DNA of 64,000 bases from Paraspadella gotoi (GCA_051294375.1 CM119266.1:7147431-7211430), one strand, 5' to 3'; shown: positions 49,383 through 61,661, counted from the stretch's first letter. Program-made: numbers and translations. Notes: generated from the sequence alone by a model not told the origin.

Positions 49383-51286
49383 CTTGAACCCTAATATGGA
49401 TACTCGACGTTGACGATTAGACGTTGGATTGATGGAGTATGGCAATAGATGGCGTATGGCAATCGTTGGTGTATAGCAATAAAATGCGTATGGCAATAGA
49501 TGGCGTGTGGCAATAGATGGCGTATGACGCTAGATGGCGTGTGGCAATAGATGGCGTATGACAATAGATGTTTTGTCGAGAAATTGATGTTGTTCTTCGA
49601 TGAATTGATGTTGTTCCTCGATGAATTTATGTTGTTTGGCGGGAAACGTCGGGTGTCCATGACGGACTTGTTTTTTTCCAAGGAGAAAAGATGAGGGATG
49701 AGGGAAAAAACAATTTTTTTGAATTGCAGGCTGCTGTTTCGGTTATTGCATAGCTGAATGCGTTGAAAAACTAGAGTCAAAATTGTGTTGTTTACGCCAG
49801 AAACGTGACTATAATTGGATCAAAGACAAAGAGGTGAAATATTTTCATCCAAATATCGATTTAACGAGAATTTTAACTTTTTAAAAGACCAAAAAAATTA
49901 TTTTCATTCTCGCATTTAATCCATTTACATGATTTTAGATGCAGATTTAACTTCGACAATTTTTTTTTAGTTTTAAAAATTCCAGTTAATTTGTTCTTTC
50001 ATTGATTGGTGTCCTTAGCAATCTTTCCTGCTTGTAACTGTAAGCGAAATAAAATTGGTTGTCGACTTCAGTTGGTCTGGGCGGAGAGTACGAGGATGGG
50101 CTGCGCCTACGTGAGATGCGGCGGTGGAGGATACGAGCATCGACTCATCTGCAACTACGCGCCGACGTGAGTGTGGAAAAAGTGTGAAAATGTAAAGCGG
50201 ACTGTGAGGTGTGAGTAGAAGTTGTGAAGAGGGAAAGGGTGAGGACGTGAGGGTGACATTGAAGCGTGACAAAAGATTGTGAGTTGTGAAAGGTGAGGAC
50301 AATTTAGTATGACAAGAGATTGTGATTGGAAAATTAGTAATTGAGTAAGATGTAGATAGATAAATTATATATGTTCATGTTTATAGCATCATGGATATGA
50401 TGAGTGACTGATAGCGCCTACGATAGCCCGACTAATGACATAACAATAGCTTCGCCATCATAGCGTCGCTAATAGTGTTACTGATAGCCTCATGGTAGCG
50501 CCTCTAATTGGGTCAGTGATACTGATAGAGCCATAATAGCGCAGTTAATATCCTTACTATCATCGCTATTAACTTCTTCGCTAATGGACTGACGCGTGAA
50601 GATGTGACAACTTAAAGGTTAATGAAGATAAAGTCGCAAACGTGAAAGGCTTAAAAGCCTCTTGGAAAACAATCTTAAGGGGACAATAAAGTCGAAGCGA
50701 GATGAGAAAAGAAAAGAAAAAAACGTACAAAAGAAACGATTTTTCTTTTCTTCGTTCCCCTTAAACGAGACTCAGCAAAATGAAAAAAGGAAAAGAAAAA
50801 AATCTTGATGGGAATATGAGGATTTTTAAAGAGGAGAGGCAGAGTGGGATTTAGAGAAGGGTGATATTAGGATTTAAACTAAATTTAAACTAAATTAGGA
50901 TTTAAACTAAATATTTTTTACGATGCTGCAACATGTAAATTAGATTTAAAGAAAGAAAATACAGCTAATTCCTCAAATCGTTAAAAATCTTGATTTCAGC
51001 GGAAACATCGTGGGAAAAAATCCGTACGAACGAGGAAGACAAGCGTCTAAATGCGCCAAATCTAAGGACGGAAAATTATGCGGTAAGTGACTGTGTAATA
51101 TTGTATATTGTGTATATTGTGTATTTATGTCTTTTTAGTCGGATCTGCTTATCAGCAATCCCGACTCTATAACTCACTTTGTCGTCCGTCGGTCCGCCCC
51201 CACATATTTGTCGGCACACACTTATATCATGTCAGAACATCGAATTATGATAAATTATTGCAAAAAAAATGATGTCCGTCCGTGCC

Positions 51287-51369
<83 letters not shown>

Positions 51370-52365
51370 CGTCGCGTCCGTCGCCGTCCCACCTTAGCAA
51401 AAAACACCAATTACTCGTGATTGGATGGATGGATTTAAATGAAATTTTGTGTGTGAGGATAGGTAAGTGTGTGATTGAGCTGGATATAAGTTCGATGGAA
51501 TCGTCCGAGTGGAAATGAGTTTAAATGAAAAAAAAAAAAATATATTCACTATTTGAACACCAATTGCTCATGAGTGGATGGGCTGATTGACCTGGAATTT
51601 TGTATGTGGGAAGGAAAGTGTGTGATTGAACAGGAAATCAAGTTTCGATGGAATAGTTTGAGTGGAAATGAGTTTTAAATTGAAAAAACAAAAAACCTGT
51701 TTTACTAATTGATTATGCTTCTTTTTCCTTTATATTAAATGTATATGCAGGATGTATTAATAAATCAAATTATATCAGTTAATTAATCAATTAGTAAATA
51801 AATTAATCATAATTAATTAATTAGTCAATCAATCCGTCCATCGGTCCCATCTTAGCAAAAGCTCCAATAACTCTGATTGGCTGGTTGGATTGGAATTAAA
51901 TTTTGTGTGTGAGTAGGAAAGTGTGTGATAAAGCTGGATATAAAGTTTCGATGGAATCGTGTGAGTGGAAATTAGTTTAAATGGAAAAAACATAAGTCAA
52001 ATTTACTAAAATCTTTTTACTTATTTTAAACCAATAAATACTCTAATTAATCATAATTGGATGGATAGATTGAATTGAAATTTTTGTGTGGGTAGGAAAA
52101 TGTGTGACGAAGCTTGATTAAAAGTTTCAGTGGAACATACCAGTGAAATGAGTTTAAATGAAAAAATATGAGTCACATTTACTTGAATCTTTTTATTTAT
52201 TTTAACCCATGATAGATTGAGATGAAATTTTGTGATCCAGTAGGAAAGTGAGTGAAGAAGCTAGATATAAAGTTTTGACGGAATGCAAGTTGAAAAAATG
52301 ATGCAAGTTGAAAAAATGATGCAAGTTAAAAAATCTTAAAAGCATAAGGATCGTCGCTATTGCAT

Positions 52366-52406
<41 letters not shown>

Positions 52407-52800
52407 GAGAGAGAGTGAGAGAGAAAGAAGAGAGTAGAGAGAAAGAGAAAGAGAGTGAGAGAGAGAGAGGAGAGAGAAGGAGACATAAAATAAAAAATCT
52501 TAAAGACTCAAGATCGAGCCAGAGCCACTATCAAAAAAATTAATGAAAAAACCCGGAAAAAAAACGAATAAATCATGCGATAACGAATTATTGATGTAAT
52601 AGTAATTGATTGAGGTAATACTAATTGATTGATGTAATAGTAATTTATTGATGTAATAGGAATTGATTATTGATTCGATGATAATCAATTATTGATGCGA
52701 TGATAGTAATTCACTGCTGTGATGATATCATTCACTGATCGATGATTGTCATTCATTGATGCGATGATAGTCAATAAAACAAACAAATGCGTGAATGAGT

Positions 52801-52875
<75 letters not shown>

Positions 52876-53307
52876 GAGAGAAAGAAGAGAATAAATCCAC
52901 GAAAATCTCGGATGAAAATATGGGATTTTGTATTGAAAAAAAGCGCGGAATAAATGGTTATAATAAAAAGTTTTTAGAAGGAAAAAAATAATCAGAATTT
53001 TTCAAAAAACAAACGATCACGCAAGAGATCGGACAGAGAGGGACAGACACACACAGAGAGAAAAAGAGAGAAAGAGACAGCCGCTGCAGAGAAAAAGAGA
53101 GAGAGAAAGAGCGATATATAATAATTAAAAGAGAGAGAGAGAGAGAAGCTCTAGAGCCCCTTTACTCGTTAAAGAATCAGCAGTACCTATGGCGCCGGAC
53201 GTAGCGTGAGCTCTTCTTTACCCAAAGGACCGGGTTCGCACCCTGTTCGGGCATCGTTTTTTACATTATTGAGCCCACATTATATCTAAAATTTTTTTGG
53301 TAAAAAA

Positions 53308-53348
<41 letters not shown>

Positions 53349-56207
53349 AGCTGGACAGACGCTGCAGAGCCGGAACTCGTTTTTAGACAAATCAGAAGAA
53401 GCAGTGACGGAGAAAAAGAGAGAGAGAGAGAGCGACATATATTTAAAAGAAAAGAGAGAGAGAGCGACATATAATTAAAACGTTTTTGTTTTATAAATAA
53501 AACATAAACAAATACGAATATTGATATGAAACATGAGAATTTTAAAGATCTTGATCTTAGAAGCCATATATGAAATTTCACTCCTATGATATCACACTTT
53601 CAGAAGCCATGATTGCAAAAAAGCGTGACCGAAAGCTAAACCGAATCAAAATCTAGCCAGGACGGGCTTTGCCCGCCTGGTCTGATAATAGAGGGTATTT
53701 GTTTGTTTTGATAAAATGTAAACAAAACATTTAATAACTGTCCTGACTCAATTTTAAGGACATCGATGATGAACAAGCTGAATATAAATTATAATTAATT
53801 ATTAAAATTAATTAAATAATTAATCTATTAATTAATTAATTAATTAATTAATCTATTAATTAATTAATTATCGAGGCAGATCCGACATTGTTTGCTCAAA
53901 CTTGTTTAGTTTTTGTTTTGTTTTATCAATATCACTGTGGCTTTATCGTCTTCCACTAAAAGGTTATTTTTCTCTATTTAATCTCAGTTTAATTTAATAC
54001 CATATTGAAAATAAAAGACACAATAGAATTGTGTCTCTACAACAACAAGACTCAATCTTGCATCAGAAAATCTGACAGATGATCTCTGGAACTCAGAGTT
54101 GATGTCTTTTTTTTCGCACGAAAGCAAAGATCACATATTTTGGGAGAAAAAAAAACAGAACAAAAATTTAAAAAAAACAAAAAAACTCGCGACAGAAAAA
54201 GAAGACATCTCTATTTTTTTAAGCGCAATACATTTTATTTTTATGAAAAGACATTTTCTCACTTAGTAAAAAAACGCGCATTTTAGGGTAAAATTTTCTA
54301 ATTATTGTAGAAGCTCAAGTTCTACATCGAGTGAAAAAAAAAATCTCTTCAACGCTAATCGCTGCACGTATTCGTGACTAACAATGGAGTGACATTTAAA
54401 ATGACAACATTGAAATGTGAAGATTTGACGGATTCCCAAGAGAGCTACTGATATCACCATTCACCAGTGATAATTAATGACTCCATAATTCACTTAAATC
54501 GTTTTAAATAATCCCTCTTTATGAAAGATTCTTTAATGCTGCATCTTCAACGAATGAATGCCCTAGTCAACCCTAATTGCCGCATCTTCATTCAATATAC
54601 CCTCTTCAACGATAATCACTGCATATTTAGCACTATTATACTCTCTTCGAAGCTAAATTGCTGCATCTTCATCCCCGATGCGCGCCCTCTTCAAAAAAAT
54701 GCTCGCATTACCTCGTTTCACCTTGGCTTTTCTCGGTCGAACATCGTGATTCCTCACTCTTCACTTCACAGTCTTCAGTTCGAATTCCCTCTTCGAGTCA
54801 CAAGGTCGATTTTCGCGGGACAAGAATTTTTCATGAAGTTTGTTTCTTATGCAAAGTTGGATGTTTCAAAGGGAAAGGAGATGAGATGGGGATGAGATGA
54901 GATGAGATGAGATGGGGATGTGATGGAATAGGATAGGATAGGAAGCTCTCTTCTTCAAAAGCGCCCCATTTTTGTTCCTTAATCTCTGATCTATATTTTA
55001 GACCTAAAATTTAACCTTAATTTATTTTAAACCCCATAATATAATTCTTAACTCTTATCTATAACTCTAACCTAATCCTTAACCATAACCCTAATCCTTA
55101 ACAAATAACCCTAATCATTAATCTTTAACCCTAATCCCTAACTCTAACCCAATCCTTAACAATAACCCTAATCTTTTATCATTAACCCTAATCGCTAACC
55201 CTTATCACTAACCCTAACCCTAAACTGTAATCTTTAAAGCTTAACCCAATAATAACATAATTCTTAAACCCAACCGTTGACCTAATCTTTAAACCTTATT
55301 ATTCCAAATTTAAAATGAAATTGGGCGTTTTTGGAAAATAATGCCGGATAGGACAAGATGGGATGGGACATGGATGGGGTTGATGGACTTGGCCGGGAGA
55401 GGATTGGATAGGATGAGGTAAGCTCGATGCGACGGTACGAGACGGATTGTGACTGGATGGATGGGACTTGATATTAACATAATGAAATGGGACCGAAGGG
55501 AATGGAAAAATGGCACTCGGGGGGGAAAAAGGTTGGATGATGGGAAAAGGTTGTTATGACAAGGGGATATTTGAATTTATTATATATTTAGGTTTATGAA
55601 GACTTTCATATGGACCATGTTCGAGTATATTCATTGTTCAACGTACGTCTGTGAAAGTATCCGTGTGATCACGAGTGAACTTTACAGCTAAAAACGTAAA
55701 AAAAAAAAAATTTTCACCCGAATTTTAAAAATGTTTTTACCTCAGCTGCGTTTCTCTCGCTGCTTAAGATGCAAAATGCAGATGCGCGACTGACTGACAT
55801 TTTTAAAGGAGCTTCATTGGATCGCTACATTTTCCTGCAGCTTGAGTGTAGCTGTTTGCGCAAAAAGCCATGCGTCATTAAGGACCGGATTTTTACACAT
55901 TTTCTTTTTCATTTCTCTTATATTATTTGTTTGCGCAATAATTTTTTTAGACATTTTTTATACAATTTTTTTTATGTTCCTTTTGGTAAGAGATTAACGA
56001 ACGACTATTTTACTTCAGCCACTTTTTTTTCTTTCTTGCTAGAAATTTCATGGCGCGAATAAAAGGGAAATCGAGATCAAGATATTGAGTGTCGTCGTTG
56101 TCGTCGTCGTTGATGATATCGGGTTTATCGTTGTTGTTGTTGTTCTTATCGCCTGTCTGTCCCTTTGTCTGTCTATCTGTCTGTCTGTCTCCATCTCACT
56201 CTCTTCC

Positions 56208-56305
<98 letters not shown>

Positions 56306-58249
56306 GGGCAAAAATATTGAAGTGTTTGAGGAAGAGCTTTAAATTTTCACCTTGTTTTGATCGTCTTCGCCTTAGTCGTCGTTGTTGTCGTTGTCGTCTT
56401 CGTCGTCGTTGTCGTCGTCGTCTTTCCCTCCAACTTCGACGCGACATAAAAATGGACGAATTTTCTTCGCCAAAGAAAAACTTCTTTTCTAACCTCGATG
56501 CTTTTTTCTCCCTCATCTTCGTTGTTGTTGTTTTGTTTTTTGTTTTTTTTTGCCGCCATCTTTGTTTCGGTTTGAATTAAATCGTGATAACTAGCTATCG
56601 GAGTAGTTGACGTTGACATTCATCTACGTTTATATCAAGTTTATAAAGGTTTATAAGTCTATTATTAAGTTTATTAAGTTTATATTTACCCATTCCAAAT
56701 AATTTTTTTTTCAGATTGTCCCAAGATCTGCGCTCATTCTGGCAGCCTCGACCTCAGCGATTGCTCTTGCACCTGCAAGGAGATCTTCCACGGAGAGGAA
56801 TGCATGGAGAGTGAGTCTCTCATCATGAAACTCCGTTTCTTTTTTTTTGGGGGGGGGAAGAAGATTAAAAACTCGGTTTTTTAGGAAGTTTTTTTTTTGT
56901 CTTTCGGTTTTATGGAGATCGTATAATATGACGGTTTGCATAACTCCTCTTTTCTCGTCCACTACTTTTCTTTTTTTTATTTTTCACATCTCTTACTCTC
57001 CATCCTATTTCCTTCTTACTTCTTCTCTCTTTCCTTCTTCTCCCCTTTCATCTGAGAAAAGAAGAAAAGAAAGAACTGGATAATGAACATCATCCATTTT
57101 GTCCACAAAAAAAAAAATGGCCTAAAAAAAAATTATGTCCTTTTTTCCTTTTTGACTCCCTTTTTTTGGTTCTCTTTTCTTTTTCTTTCTTTTCTTCTTT
57201 CTTTCTCTTTTTTTCTTTCTTTCTTTTTTTTTCCTCTTTCTTTCTTCCTCCCCTCCTATTCTCTACCCTCCCAACTATGTCACTTACCAATTTTCCCCAA
57301 CGCCTTACCCCCTCGTGGTTACTTCTCGCCCAAACTCTTTCCCCTCTTTTCTTTTTCTTGCGGAAAAAAAAAGGGAGAAAAGTGAAACGTGACCAGAGTT
57401 GAGATGTAGATTGGGATGTGTAGATTGGGATGTGGAAGAGGGGTCCAGGGTTAAATCATGAGGTTGGGATGTGGAAGAGGGGTCCAGGTGTTAAATCATG
57501 AGGTTGGGATGTGGAAAGAGGGGTCCAGGGTTAAATCATGAGGTTGGGATGTTGTGAACTTGAAGAGGGGTCTCTGGTTAAATCATGAGGTTGGGATGTG
57601 GAAGAGGGGTCCAGTGTTAAATCATGAGGTTGGGATGTTGAACTTGAAGAGGGGTCTCTGGTTAAATCATGAGGTTGGGATGTGGAAGAGGGGTCCAGTT
57701 TAAATCATGAGGTGGGATGTTGAACTTGAAGAGGGGTCTCTGGTTAATCATGAGGTTGGGATGTGAAGAGGGTCCAGTGTTAAATCATGAGGTTGGGATG
57801 TTTGAACTTGAAGAGGGGTCTCTGGTTAAATCATGAGGTTGGGATGCTGAAGAGGGGTCTACGGTTAAATCATGATGTTGAAGAGGTCCTCCTGCTGAAT
57901 GGTTAAGTCGGGTTAAAACTGGTACAATTAATATAAAATTATCCATTCATTCAATAAGCAATCGAGTCCCTGACTTTAGACATGGTAAGGCGCGTTTTAA
58001 AAAGCCTCCAGCTCTCTTACTACTTACAACACTATCTCAAACTAGTCTATTAATACTAATGTACTAGCCTCAAAATACAAGAAGCTTTTGAGTTATCACT
58101 GGGCTTATCATAATCATTTATCCTCAGGGGACTGCAACCGACCAGAGCAATGGTTCTGCGAGAATCAATGGAACAAATATCATTGCACTTACTTCATCAA
58201 CGCGCCGCACGAATGCCCTCACCTTTGCGGTCTTTGTCCCAAGAAGTAA
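43669..58249 (+). CDS. Secreted CAP-superfamily protein with EGF-like and ShKT-like C-terminal modules
   Basis: Seven exons in one frame: 43669-43882, 45503-45624, 45951-46098, 50072-50166, 51000-51082, 56715-56810, 58128-58249 (TAA), about 293 residues. The N-terminal part has an antigen-5-like pattern ([12 protein letters not shown], then [14 protein letters not shown]). The CAP domain continues with [25 protein letters not shown], and the CAP1 signature [18 protein letters not shown] split across exons 3 and 4. CAP2 is [10 protein letters not shown]. Exon 6 encodes a six-Cys EGF-like module ([20 protein letters not shown] and GEEC). Exon 7 encodes a six-Cys ShKT-like module ending [11 protein letters not shown]. 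Exon 1 starts in phase 2, so at least one upstream exon with the signal peptide exists; 30016-30222 and about 31.8-32.2 kb are candidates. Family members are extracellular, including secretory, venom-allergen and sperm-coating proteins, but this one's role cannot be read from sequence. Introns reach 5.6 kb and are packed with repeats. Confidence 0.93.
44379..44478. repeat. Short foldback element in a CAP intron
   Basis: The ends agcctgtgtgtt and aacacacacaggct form an imperfect terminal inverted repeat about 95 bp apart. Inside is a smaller hairpin, ggcgaat-ttag-gattcgcc. It is MITE-like and has no coding content. Confidence 0.55.
45669..45765. repeat. (TTTC)n microsatellite in CAP intron
   Basis: About 24 tandem ttct units occur between exons 2 and 3. 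They continue into a pyrimidine-rich tract that runs to the acceptor at 45950. Confidence 0.97.
46465..46680. repeat. Poly(T) and (GA)n tracts in CAP intron
   Basis: A T-run of about 36 bases (46463-46497), interrupted T-rich sequence and two (GA)n arrays (46605-46678) occur in the intron between exons 3 and 4. Confidence 0.9.
46880..49140. repeat. 2.2-kb array of degenerate GAC/GAT/GAA/AAC repeats in CAP intron
   Basis: The array is built from a unit of roughly 60-66 bases approximating gacgaggaggaagaaaacg, then (acg)n, then aagatgaagacgatgacgac, then aacgatgatgaa. In frame it would encode poly-acidic sequence of the [17 protein letters not shown] type. Scattered one-base indels shift the plus-strand frame every 50-150 bases. 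The minus strand reads as Ser/Val/Leu/Arg runs. It lies wholly between CAP exons at 46098 and 50072. A satellite origin is more likely than a nested gene. Confidence 0.85.
49338..49570. repeat. (GAC)n run and gatggcgtatggcaata repeat
   Basis: A pure (acg)n run at 49338-49380 is followed by a 16-17 bp repeat (gatggcgtatggcaata with variants) in about seven copies at 49445-49570. Both lie in the same CAP intron. Confidence 0.85.
51286..52300. repeat. (CTGT)n array followed by degenerate ~150-300 bp tandem units
   Basis: About 20 copies of ctgt (51290-51364) are followed by a series of diverged units with the same word order: accaattactcgtgattgg, then aaattttgtgtgtgag, then aggaaagtgtgtgat, then gctggatataaagtttcgat, then gagtggaaatgagtttaaatg. 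Units begin near 51405, 51557, 51860, 52030 and 52200. The unit near 51630-51830 matches the first bases of the window. The array lies in the CAP intron between exons 5 and 6. Confidence 0.85.
52490..53640. repeat. Third copy of the composite repeat found in the palindrome arms
   Basis: Ordered matches to 35145-36090 include aagatcgagcc, the gatgcgatgatagtcattcattgatg minisatellite, (GA)n tracts, cacgaaaatctcgg, ggattttgtattgaaaaaaa, and cagaatttttcaaaaaac followed by gatcacgcaagag. The family therefore exists outside the palindrome, where it is more diverged. Confidence 0.75.
53198..53262 (+). mobile_element. tRNA-derived SINE-like head with Pol III signals
   Basis: The sequence has an A-box-like TAGCGTGAGC, a B-box-like GGGTTCGCACCC about 33 bases later, and a T6 run at 53257. 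That is the arrangement of a Pol III promoter and terminator. No full tRNA cloverleaf can be drawn, so a SINE head or tRNA pseudogene is more likely than a functional tRNA. Confidence 0.4.
53657..53680. repeat. GC-rich hairpin
   Basis: The sequence ccaggacgggc-ttt-gcccgcctgg folds into a 10-bp stem with one bulged base. It stands out in an AT-rich context; no function is evident. Confidence 0.7.
53700..55045. other. No gene seen; AT-rich intron sequence
   Basis: This part of the CAP intron contains ttaattaa repeats (53780-53870), another copy of the gcagatccgacattgtttgctc word, and short direct repeats of the ctgcatcttca/ctcttcaacg type at 54345-54670. No exon is compatible with the flanking CAP phases. 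Confidence 0.5.
55046..55240. repeat. Degenerate telomere-like (CCCTAA)n tract
   Basis: About 190 bases are dominated by ccctaa/ccttaa/ctaacc words, including aaccctaaccctaaac near 55217. The C-rich strand is the plus strand. Being degenerate and internal, it is an interstitial telomere-like tract, not a chromosome end. Confidence 0.75.
56160..56303. repeat. (TGTC)n and (CT)n microsatellites
   Basis: A short tgtctgtc run is followed by about 45 CT dinucleotides (56214-56303). (GTC)n-type runs lie on either side (56090-56140, 56375-56425). All are in the CAP intron before exon 6. Confidence 0.95.
57404..57895. repeat. About 40-bp tandem repeat, roughly eleven units
   Basis: The unit is gaggttgggatgtggaagag followed by gggtccagggttaaatcat. 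A second variant (gttgaacttgaagaggggtc then tctggttaaatcat) alternates with it over part of the array, giving a higher-order pattern. The array lies in the CAP intron between the EGF-like and ShKT-like exons. Confidence 0.92.
57935..58065. repeat. Dispersed repeat family (gctatcttgt...acaggctat), later copy
   Basis: It shares attatccattcattcaataa, cctgactttagacatgg, aaagcctcc and ctcttac words with 26878-26975. It ends about 60 bases before the last CAP exon. Confidence 0.6.
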
Positions 58250-59380
58250 AAGCCTTTCCAACTTACCCTTCACCGAATCACCAAAGTTAATCACCAAAGT
58301 TAATCACTAAAGCCTCTGACCTAAGTTAATCACCGGTGGGGTACATTTACGACCCTCCCGCCGTGCCCCACTACATCAATCCAGAGCTCCTCTACTACAT
58401 CAGCCTGACTAAATTCGGCTTCACAACATCATCATCGCAACAACATCACGAAAGGACGAAAGAAGGAAATTTCAAAGCGTCACAACCGCAGCCTTATGCT
58501 CATCTTCGTGGCGACCGTTTGTCAAAATATTTTTGTGAATACTTTCATAAAAACATTTGTGAAACTTTTTATGAGATCTTATGTGCAACATACGGTGAAT
58601 AACCTTAATAAGAACTAAATTCAAAACTATTCATTACACCATACAATTTTTTTTGTGAAATAATATTCATGAAAAACTAATTTCTTTGTAAAAACTTTTT
58701 ATCAAAACTTTTTTTAAAACATTGTTAAATATTGTTAAAAATGATCACATGTTTTTTTTTCACTTTTGTTGAATTTCTCAGTCGCGTTTTCTGCCAAATT
58801 GGTTACAAACTTTATTCACTCCTATTTAACATTTCAACATTTCAAACTCTATCATTTCATTTATGAATAACTATCTTAACAGTTAAAACTCTAATCTTAC
58901 CTCTGTCTCATGAAGTGCCATCGTTCAGGGTATAAAAAATTAACTTGATTTTTTAATGTTTTATTTTTTTAATTATTTTAACGATAATATATGCTCGTTA
59001 ATATGTTTTTACGCATTAGATACATTCACAAATCATTTTGAAGCTAAGTGTGACGTATCACCGAAGAACTCAATAACGATTTTCCCTCCTAAATGTTTTT
59101 TTAAATACATTTATTATTTTTTCTCGAAGTCACGTTTAGCGTTAAAACGGGTTAGCGTCGCTTTGGTAACTTCAACTTTTTTTTTAGAATCTTTTTTTCG
59201 TATTATATTTTTTAAAATTTTATTTATTTATTCATTTTTAAGGTCAAAAAGACTTAATTCGACATCTTTGGTTGTTAAAGTCAGATTTAAAATTATCAAA
59301 ACTTACGTATTTTACTTCATTCACCATATAATGTTATAAAACCAAAAAAAATCTGATTAAAATATTTTTTTTTAATTAAA

Positions 59381-59595
59381 ATATCTGTTTCTCCTCTAAT
59401 GCAATATTTACCGATTTTCCCACTTTTTTACTATAAAATCCATGATTAAAAAAAATTGATGATATATTCGCGAAATTAAAATGNNNNNNNNNNATATCTG
59501 TTTCTCCTCTAATGCAATATATACCGATTTTCCCACTTTTTTACTATAAAATCCATGATTTAAAAAAATTGATGATATATTCGCGAAATTAAAAT
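59381..59595. repeat. 103-bp direct duplication around a 10-N gap
   Basis: 59381-59483 and 59494-59595 are nearly identical (atatctgtttctcctctaat to cgcgaaattaaaatg) and are separated only by ten N. The arrangement is typical of an unresolved overlap. Confidence 0.93.
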
Positions 59596-60339
59596 GATTA
59601 ATCAAAGCCAAATATAAGCCAAACTATTTTTTTATACATTTTTTTTGTAATAAAGTGCAACAGCTGATTTTTACTGCCTCCAGCGTTGATCAATGTATTT
59701 GCAACATTAAATATTCTTTATCTCGTTGCATGAGTCATTCTTTAATGTCGACTTAACTGTACATAACATTGTCATGTAATGATTATCTTTTTTGAGTGTT
59801 ATTGATATTCAATAGACATTCAATGCGCCGTATAATTTTTTCAAGAGGATTTATTGAATTACTAGCTATTGTTTTAAATAGTTTAAGTTTTAAACAATCT
59901 AGCTTTGTAACATGTTAATGTTAATATATCAAAATCACAAATTCTAGCTGGTCTATTTTCTTATTTTTTCTTTCCTCGCCTTCTCCCTTTCCTTCTCTCC
60001 TTTCTTCTCTTTTCCAAATATTTTTTCTCCATAACTCCGCCTACTTTTCTTTTTTTCCTCTTCCTCCTCCTCCTCCTCCTCCTCCTCCTTCCCTTCTTCA
60101 TTTAATCAGAAATTCCGATCAGATTTTCTCACTAATCGAAGTTCGTCTTCACAATCGATGCAAATCGCTGCTGACCAAAAATCACCAATCGCTCACCTTT
60201 GACCAGGACTGACCAATCAGTGGCCTTTGCCATGTATCTACCAATTACTCACCTTTGACCAGAACTCACCAATCACTCACCCTTGATCTGTACCTCACTC
60301 TCTTGTTCACTCACCTATAACGAGGAAAAGTCACCTTTC

Positions 60340-60458
60340 GGACACACACACGCACACAGACACAAAGACACACACACAGACACACACACACACATACACA
60401 AACACACACACTACACACAAAACACACACACACACACACACACATCCAAAACGCCATT

Positions 60459-60520
<62 letters not shown>

Positions 60521-60525
60521 CTCTC
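60340..60525. repeat. (CA)n and (CT)n microsatellites
   Basis: Interrupted acacac runs at 60345-60443 are followed by a CT array at 60461-60516. A second CT-rich array is at 60627-60722. Confidence 0.95.
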
Positions 60526-60649
60526 TCCCCCTTCTTTTTTGCCTTTTGTAGGTCAGTGTAACTTCTCAACTTAACTTTTTTGCCTTTTGAGCCAAATTTA
60601 TGTCCCCATTAACCAGTCTTGTCCATCTCTCTCTCTCTCTCTCTTTCTC

Positions 60650-60707
<58 letters not shown>

Positions 60708-60784
60708 CTCTTCTCTCTTCTCTTACGTGCCTCTGTTCGGAATCCAATTTTGTTCTTGTTTCGACCTTCGTGTGGAAATCATCA

Positions 60785-60815
<31 letters not shown>

Positions 60816-61586
60816 CGTTATCATCGTCTTCTGTATCGTCGTCCCCATTGTCTTTGTCATCGTCAACATTATCATCATATTCAATAATCAATAATCATTA
60901 TCAGTATTGTTATTATCATAATCGTCATGGTCTTCCTCTTCGCAATCGTCTTCATCACTGTCATCGTTGTCATCATCATCAACATCATTTGCTTATAATC
61001 GTCGTCATCATAGTCGTCGTCGTAATTGTCGTCGTCGTTCCACATCCTGGTTCGTGTTTCTTTTTTCTCCCGGATTTAAACTTTTTCGGATCCGGGATAA
61101 ACATCTGGTTCCGACTCCGAACATCTATAACCGTTCCTCACCATCTACGACCATCTCTAAAACATCCCTAACCATCATTTTATGTTTGTGCGATTCCAAG
61201 TTTCTGTTCCCTGCCCCAGACAGACAGACAGACAGACACTAGACAGTAGACAGGTTCAAGTTTTGTAAGATCCATACAATCTCGAATCAAGCTGGCGATT
61301 TTGAGAGGCAAGCATTATTCAATCTCTCTGACGGATGCAAAACAAGCTTATGATCCGAAGAAAACAAAGGACACGAAATAAGAGAACAAGAAAACAATCA
61401 AACGGGATTAGCGATGAAAACGAAACGATGGGAGATCAAGGGATCAGGTGGATTATGAGATCGGGTGATATGGGGATCAGGGGATCAGGGGATCAGGGGA
61501 TCAGAAGATTTTCTCTCAGGTGCAGGCGACCTCGTCGTGGCATCTCTGTACCGCGAGAGAGGACAATAACCTCGGACGGGGGACAC

Positions 61587-61587
61587 G

Positions 61588-61659
<72 letters not shown>

Positions 61660-61661
61660 TT
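61587..61661. repeat. (GTC)n microsatellite
   Basis: About 24 uninterrupted gtc/cgt units, the longest of the many GTC runs in the window. Confidence 0.97.

Noticed and set aside
46525-49500. Very long minus-strand open frames rich in Ser, Val, Leu, Arg (up to about 450 codons)
   Set aside because: They are the reverse reading of the GAC/GAA repeat array; stop codons are rare in any frame of such repeats. They cross unrelated repeat types, lack splice signals and have no domain.
58336-58602. Small gene downstream of the CAP stop codon
   Set aside because: The 88-codon frame has no signal peptide, domain or splice evidence and lies where the CAP 3' UTR is expected.
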